From an uncultured Desulfovibrio sp. (GTDB taxonomy: Bacteria > Desulfobacterota > Desulfovibrionia > Desulfovibrionales > Desulfovibrionaceae), in the NCBI RefSeq assembly GCF_944327235.1, contig NZ_CALVHE010000005.1, positions 1 through 61,644 of the forward strand: a DNA stretch of 61,644 nt, in the 5' to 3' direction. The notes under the pieces were generated by a model, which ran no database searches, had not been told where the DNA came from, and saw only the letters and a list, made by a program, of their open reading frames with translations. A program made the translations under genes and the position numbers. Shown here in pieces: positions 59,178-61,644 of the stretch (positions within the stretch are counted from its first letter, which is position 1; each line of letters opens with the position of its first letter).

Positions 59178-61023
59178 GCAGACCCAATCCCAGGATCTCC
59201 AGCAGGAGCACCAGAAATATATCGAGGAAGTGGGCGACTGGACCCGTACGCATTCCTGCGGCCAGTTGACCGAAGCCGACGACGGCGCTGAGGTCTGCCT
59301 CATGGGCTGGGCGCAGTACCGTCGCGATCACGGCGGCCTCATCTTCGTGGACCTGCGCGACCGCGAAGGACTGACGCAGGTGGTGTTCAGCCCCGAGATC
59401 GCCCCCAAGGCCCACGAGGATGCCCACATCCTGCGCGCGGAATATGTGCTGGCCATCAAGGGCCGCGTACGGCCCCGTCCCGAAGGCATGACCAATCCCA
59501 ATCTGGTCACCGGCGGCATCGAAGTGGTGGTGAAGGAATGGAAGCTGCTCAATACTTCCAAAACGCCTCCCTTCCCCATCGAGGACCGTACCGACGCCGG
59601 GGAGAACCTGCGTCTTGCCTGGCGCTATCTGGATCTGCGTCGTCCGCGTATGCAGGCCAACCTGCGTCTGCGGCACCGCGTGGCCCAGGCTATCCGCCGC
59701 TATCTGGACGAAGGCGGTTTCATTGAGGTGGAAACGCCCATCCTTACCAAGTCCACTCCCGAAGGCGCGCGCGACTTCCTGGTGCCCAGCCGCCTGAACA
59801 ACGGCCAGTTCTATGCCCTGCCGCAGTCGCCGCAGCTCTTCAAACAGCTGCTCATGGTGGGCGGCTTTGACCGTTATTTCCAGATCGTCCGCTGTTTCCG
59901 CGACGAAGACCTGCGCGCCGACCGCCAGCCGGAATTCACGCAGGTGGATATCGAAATGAGCTTCGTGGACGAGGAAAAGGTCATGAACATGGCCGAAGGC
60001 CTCATGGCGCGCGTATTCAAGGATGTCATGGGGCAGGATATCCCCCGTCCCTTCCCGCGTATGCCCTATGCCGAGGCCATGAGCCGGTACGGCGTGGACA
60101 AGCCGGATACCCGTTTCGGTCTCGAACTGCACGACATCACCGACATCGTGCGCGGTTCCGGCTTCAAGCTCTTTGCCGTGGCAACGCTGGTCAAGGCCAT
60201 GAAGGTGCCGGGCGGCGAATCCATGACCCGCAAGGAGATCGACGCCTATACCGATTTCGTGAAGATCTACGGCGCGCAGGGCCTCGCCTGGATCAAGATC
60301 AAGGCCGACGAATGGCAGTCCCCCATCGCCAAGTTCCTTTCCGACGAAGAGCGCAAGGGCATTGCGGAAGCGCTCGACCTGAAAGTTGGGGACATCGTAT
60401 TCTTCCAGGCCGGGGAGCCCGGTATGGTCAATGCCGCGCTGGGCAACCTGCGCGTGCATCTGGGCAACCAGCTCGGCCTTATCCCGGAAAATACCTTCAA
60501 TTTCCTCTGGGTGACGGACTTCCCCCTCTTTGAGTACGACGAAGAGGAAAAGCGCTATGTGGCCTGCCATCACCCCTTCACCTCTCCGGCTCCCGGTCAT
60601 CTGGAACTGATGGCTACCGATCCGGCCCATACCCGCGCCCGTGCCTACGACATGGTGCTCAACGGCAACGAAGTGGGCGGCGGTTCCATCCGCATCCATT
60701 CCGCCGAAGTGCAGCGCCGCATGTTCGCCGCGCTGGGCTTTACGCCGGAACAGGCCGAAGAGCAGTTCGGCTTCCTCATCAGCGCACTGGAGCAGGGCGC
60801 TCCGCCGCACGGCGGCCTTGCCTTCGGCCTCGACCGTCTGGTCATGCTGCTCGCCGGTGCCCAGAGCATCCGCGACGTCATCGCCTTCCCCAAGACCCAG
60901 AAGGCTACCTGCCTCATGACCCAGGCCCCCTCCGAAGTCTCGGCCAAGCAGCTGCGTGAACTCGGTCTGCGCCTGCGCGAAAAGAGCGGCGAGACCACCC
61001 CAGCGCCTGCCGCAGGAAATTAG
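59170..61023 (+). CDS. aspS: Aspartyl-tRNA synthetase
   Basis: A class II synthetase of about 617 residues. An N-terminal OB anticodon domain ([28 protein letters not shown]) is followed by catalytic motifs [21 protein letters not shown] (motif 1 region), [21 protein letters not shown] (motif 2) and [15 protein letters not shown] (motif 3), with the bacterial GAD insertion in between. The ATG at 59170-59172 lies within the hisS end; a TTG two codons earlier is possible. Confidence 0.97.
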   Translation: MSEQTQSQDLQQEHQKYIEEVGDWTRTHSCGQLTEADDGAEVCLMGWAQYRRDHGGLIFVDLRDREGLTQVVFSPEIAPKAHEDAHILRAEYVLAIKGRVRPRPEGMTNPNLVTGGIEVVVKEWKLLNTSKTPPFPIEDRTDAGENLRLAWRYLDLRRPRMQANLRLRHRVAQAIRRYLDEGGFIEVETPILTKSTPEGARDFLVPSRLNNGQFYALPQSPQLFKQLLMVGGFDRYFQIVRCFRDEDLRADRQPEFTQVDIEMSFVDEEKVMNMAEGLMARVFKDVMGQDIPRPFPRMPYAEAMSRYGVDKPDTRFGLELHDITDIVRGSGFKLFAVATLVKAMKVPGGESMTRKEIDAYTDFVKIYGAQGLAWIKIKADEWQSPIAKFLSDEERKGIAEALDLKVGDIVFFQAGEPGMVNAALGNLRVHLGNQLGLIPENTFNFLWVTDFPLFEYDEEEKRYVACHHPFTSPAPGHLELMATDPAHTRARAYDMVLNGNEVGGGSIRIHSAEVQRRMFAALGFTPEQAEEQFGFLISALEQGAPPHGGLAFGLDRLVMLLAGAQSIRDVIAFPKTQKATCLMTQAPSEVSAKQLRELGLRLREKSGETTPAPAAGN

Positions 61024-61045
61024 GCTTATTGAAAACTGGAACAGA

Positions 61046-61091
61046 GCGGAACGCCCTTCGCTTGCGCGAAGCGGCGTTCCGCTGTTTTTTT
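61046..61091 (+). terminator. Rho-independent terminator after aspS
   Basis: The stem GCGGAACGCCcTTCGC pairs with GCGAAGCGGCGTTCCGC (imperfect) and is followed by TGTTTTTTT. Confidence 0.88.
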
Positions 61092-61259
61092 GAAAGTTTT
61101 TTTGTGGGGGGAAGGGGCCCTTTGTGAACAAAGGGTCCCTTCCCCCCACACCCCCCATCCCCCTAAAAACTTTACTTGTTTAGGTGTCAGTCGTCGTGAC
61201 ATCCAACGAGCCGCCAGATTGCAAGCCAGCCAGAATCTGCAAATTGTTTTCTCATACCG
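61082..61259 (+). repeat. Hairpin repeat D, copy 1
   Basis: CTGTTTTTTTGAAAG leads into a 17-bp stem (GGGGGAAGGGGCCCTTT / AAAGGGTCCCTTCCCCC), then CCCCATCCCCCTAAAAACTTTA and a diverged tail containing CAGTCGTCGTGACAT and CAGCCAGAATCTGC. Copy 2 lies at 61410. Confidence 0.78.
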
Positions 61260-61356
61260 CCGGGGGACGTGGCAGACCAGCACTGTCTTGTGGGGGGCAC
61301 GGTATCGTACAGTGACAGAGCAAAAGTTTTGGGAAGGGAGAGGGGGAGCACGAGGG

Positions 61357-61393
61357 GGAGAGGGAGAACCGTTTTCCAAAACGGTTTCCCTCT
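61357..61393. repeat. Inverted repeat between the D copies
   Basis: AGGGAGAACCGTTTT pairs with AAAACGGTTTCCCT around a CC loop, with poly-purine flanks. Terminator-like, but no gene ends here. Confidence 0.55.
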
Positions 61394-61409
61394 CGTAAAA
61401 AATATATTC

Positions 61410-61575
61410 CGCTGTTTTTTTGAAAGTTTTTTGTGTGGGGGGAAGGGGCCCTTTATGAACAAAGGGTCCCTTCCCCCCCACACCCCCATCCCCCTAAAAA
61501 CTTTATAGGTCCTGATGCAAGTCGTCGCGGCATGTAGGGCATCTCCCGACTCCAAAGCCAGAAAGAATCTAGGTG
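61410..61575 (+). repeat. Hairpin repeat D, copy 2
   Basis: Same order as copy 1: GCTGTTTTTTTGAAAG, the 17-bp stem, CCCCATCCCCCTAAAAACTTTA, then AAGTCGTCGCGGCAT and a CCAGAAAGAATCT tail. Confidence 0.75.
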
Positions 61576-61633
61576 GTGTCGTCAAATTAAATAGTATGTT
61601 ATAATCTCTTCACTTACAATGAGGAGAGACTAT

Positions 61634-61644
61634 ATGGCGGCACA
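61634..61644 (+). CDS. Start of a further gene, cut off by the window end
   Basis: ATG GCG GCA is preceded by GAGGAGAG (ribosome site, five to six bases away) and TATAAT at 61600-61605. Only the first residues (MAA) are visible, so the product is unknown; an IS transposase is one possibility. Confidence 0.4.

Overview
The window is about 61.6 kb of GC-rich bacterial chromosome. Gene content and order point to a Desulfovibrio-type member of the Desulfobacterota: an F0-only ATP synthase operon (atpZ-I-B-E) beside rex, the dnaA-dnaN-gyrB-gyrA block, larB, a PHP-UvrD fusion helicase, and short-spaced operons with GGAG-type ribosome binding sites. The assignment is by pattern recognition; no search was run.

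Left part (1-11.2 kb): a truncated PucR-type regulator, slyX, a diacylglycerol kinase, the rplU-rpmA-obg-proB operon (minus strand), an RlmD-type 23S rRNA methyltransferase, the F0 operon with a strong terminator, rex overlapping cobS, and a nitroreductase. Next (11.8-26.6 kb) comes a divergent accessory cluster that is the most distinctive part of the window. On the minus strand it has a 1244-residue acyltransferase/ACP/dehydratase-like polyketide protein without a functional ketosynthase, a TolC-like lipoprotein, an HlyD-like adaptor and a flippase. On the plus strand it has an alpha-oxoamine synthase, two family-4 glycosyltransferases, a NodB-like deacetylase and an asparagine-synthase-like amidotransferase. 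Together they look like a pathway that makes, decorates and exports an amino-lipid or polyketide glycoconjugate.

Middle (26.7-38 kb): an HtpX-type protease, a lipoprotein, the PHP-UvrD fusion, two tandem secreted paralogues, glmS and ppiD. At 38.3-40.6 kb lies an AT-rich islet with a small membrane-anchored protein and a frameshifted methyltransferase, bordered by mobile-element remnants. It is followed by a sigma-54 activator with a degenerate receiver, larB, and 1.7 kb of mostly non-coding, partly AT-rich DNA with two DnaA-box matches. A lone P-loop kinase and an M23 peptidase precede dnaA, dnaN, gyrB, gyrA, a TPR lipoprotein, purF, hisS and aspS. The window closes on large hairpin repeats and the start of another gene.

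Between the genes are two families of about 150-bp elements with related inverted ends (TAGAGC...GCTCTA) and a shared central hairpin, eleven copies in all (one truncated and one replaced in part). They behave like TA-targeting MITEs. One copy interrupts another repeat whose uninterrupted form is also present in the window, and three copies supply the stop codon of the adjacent gene.
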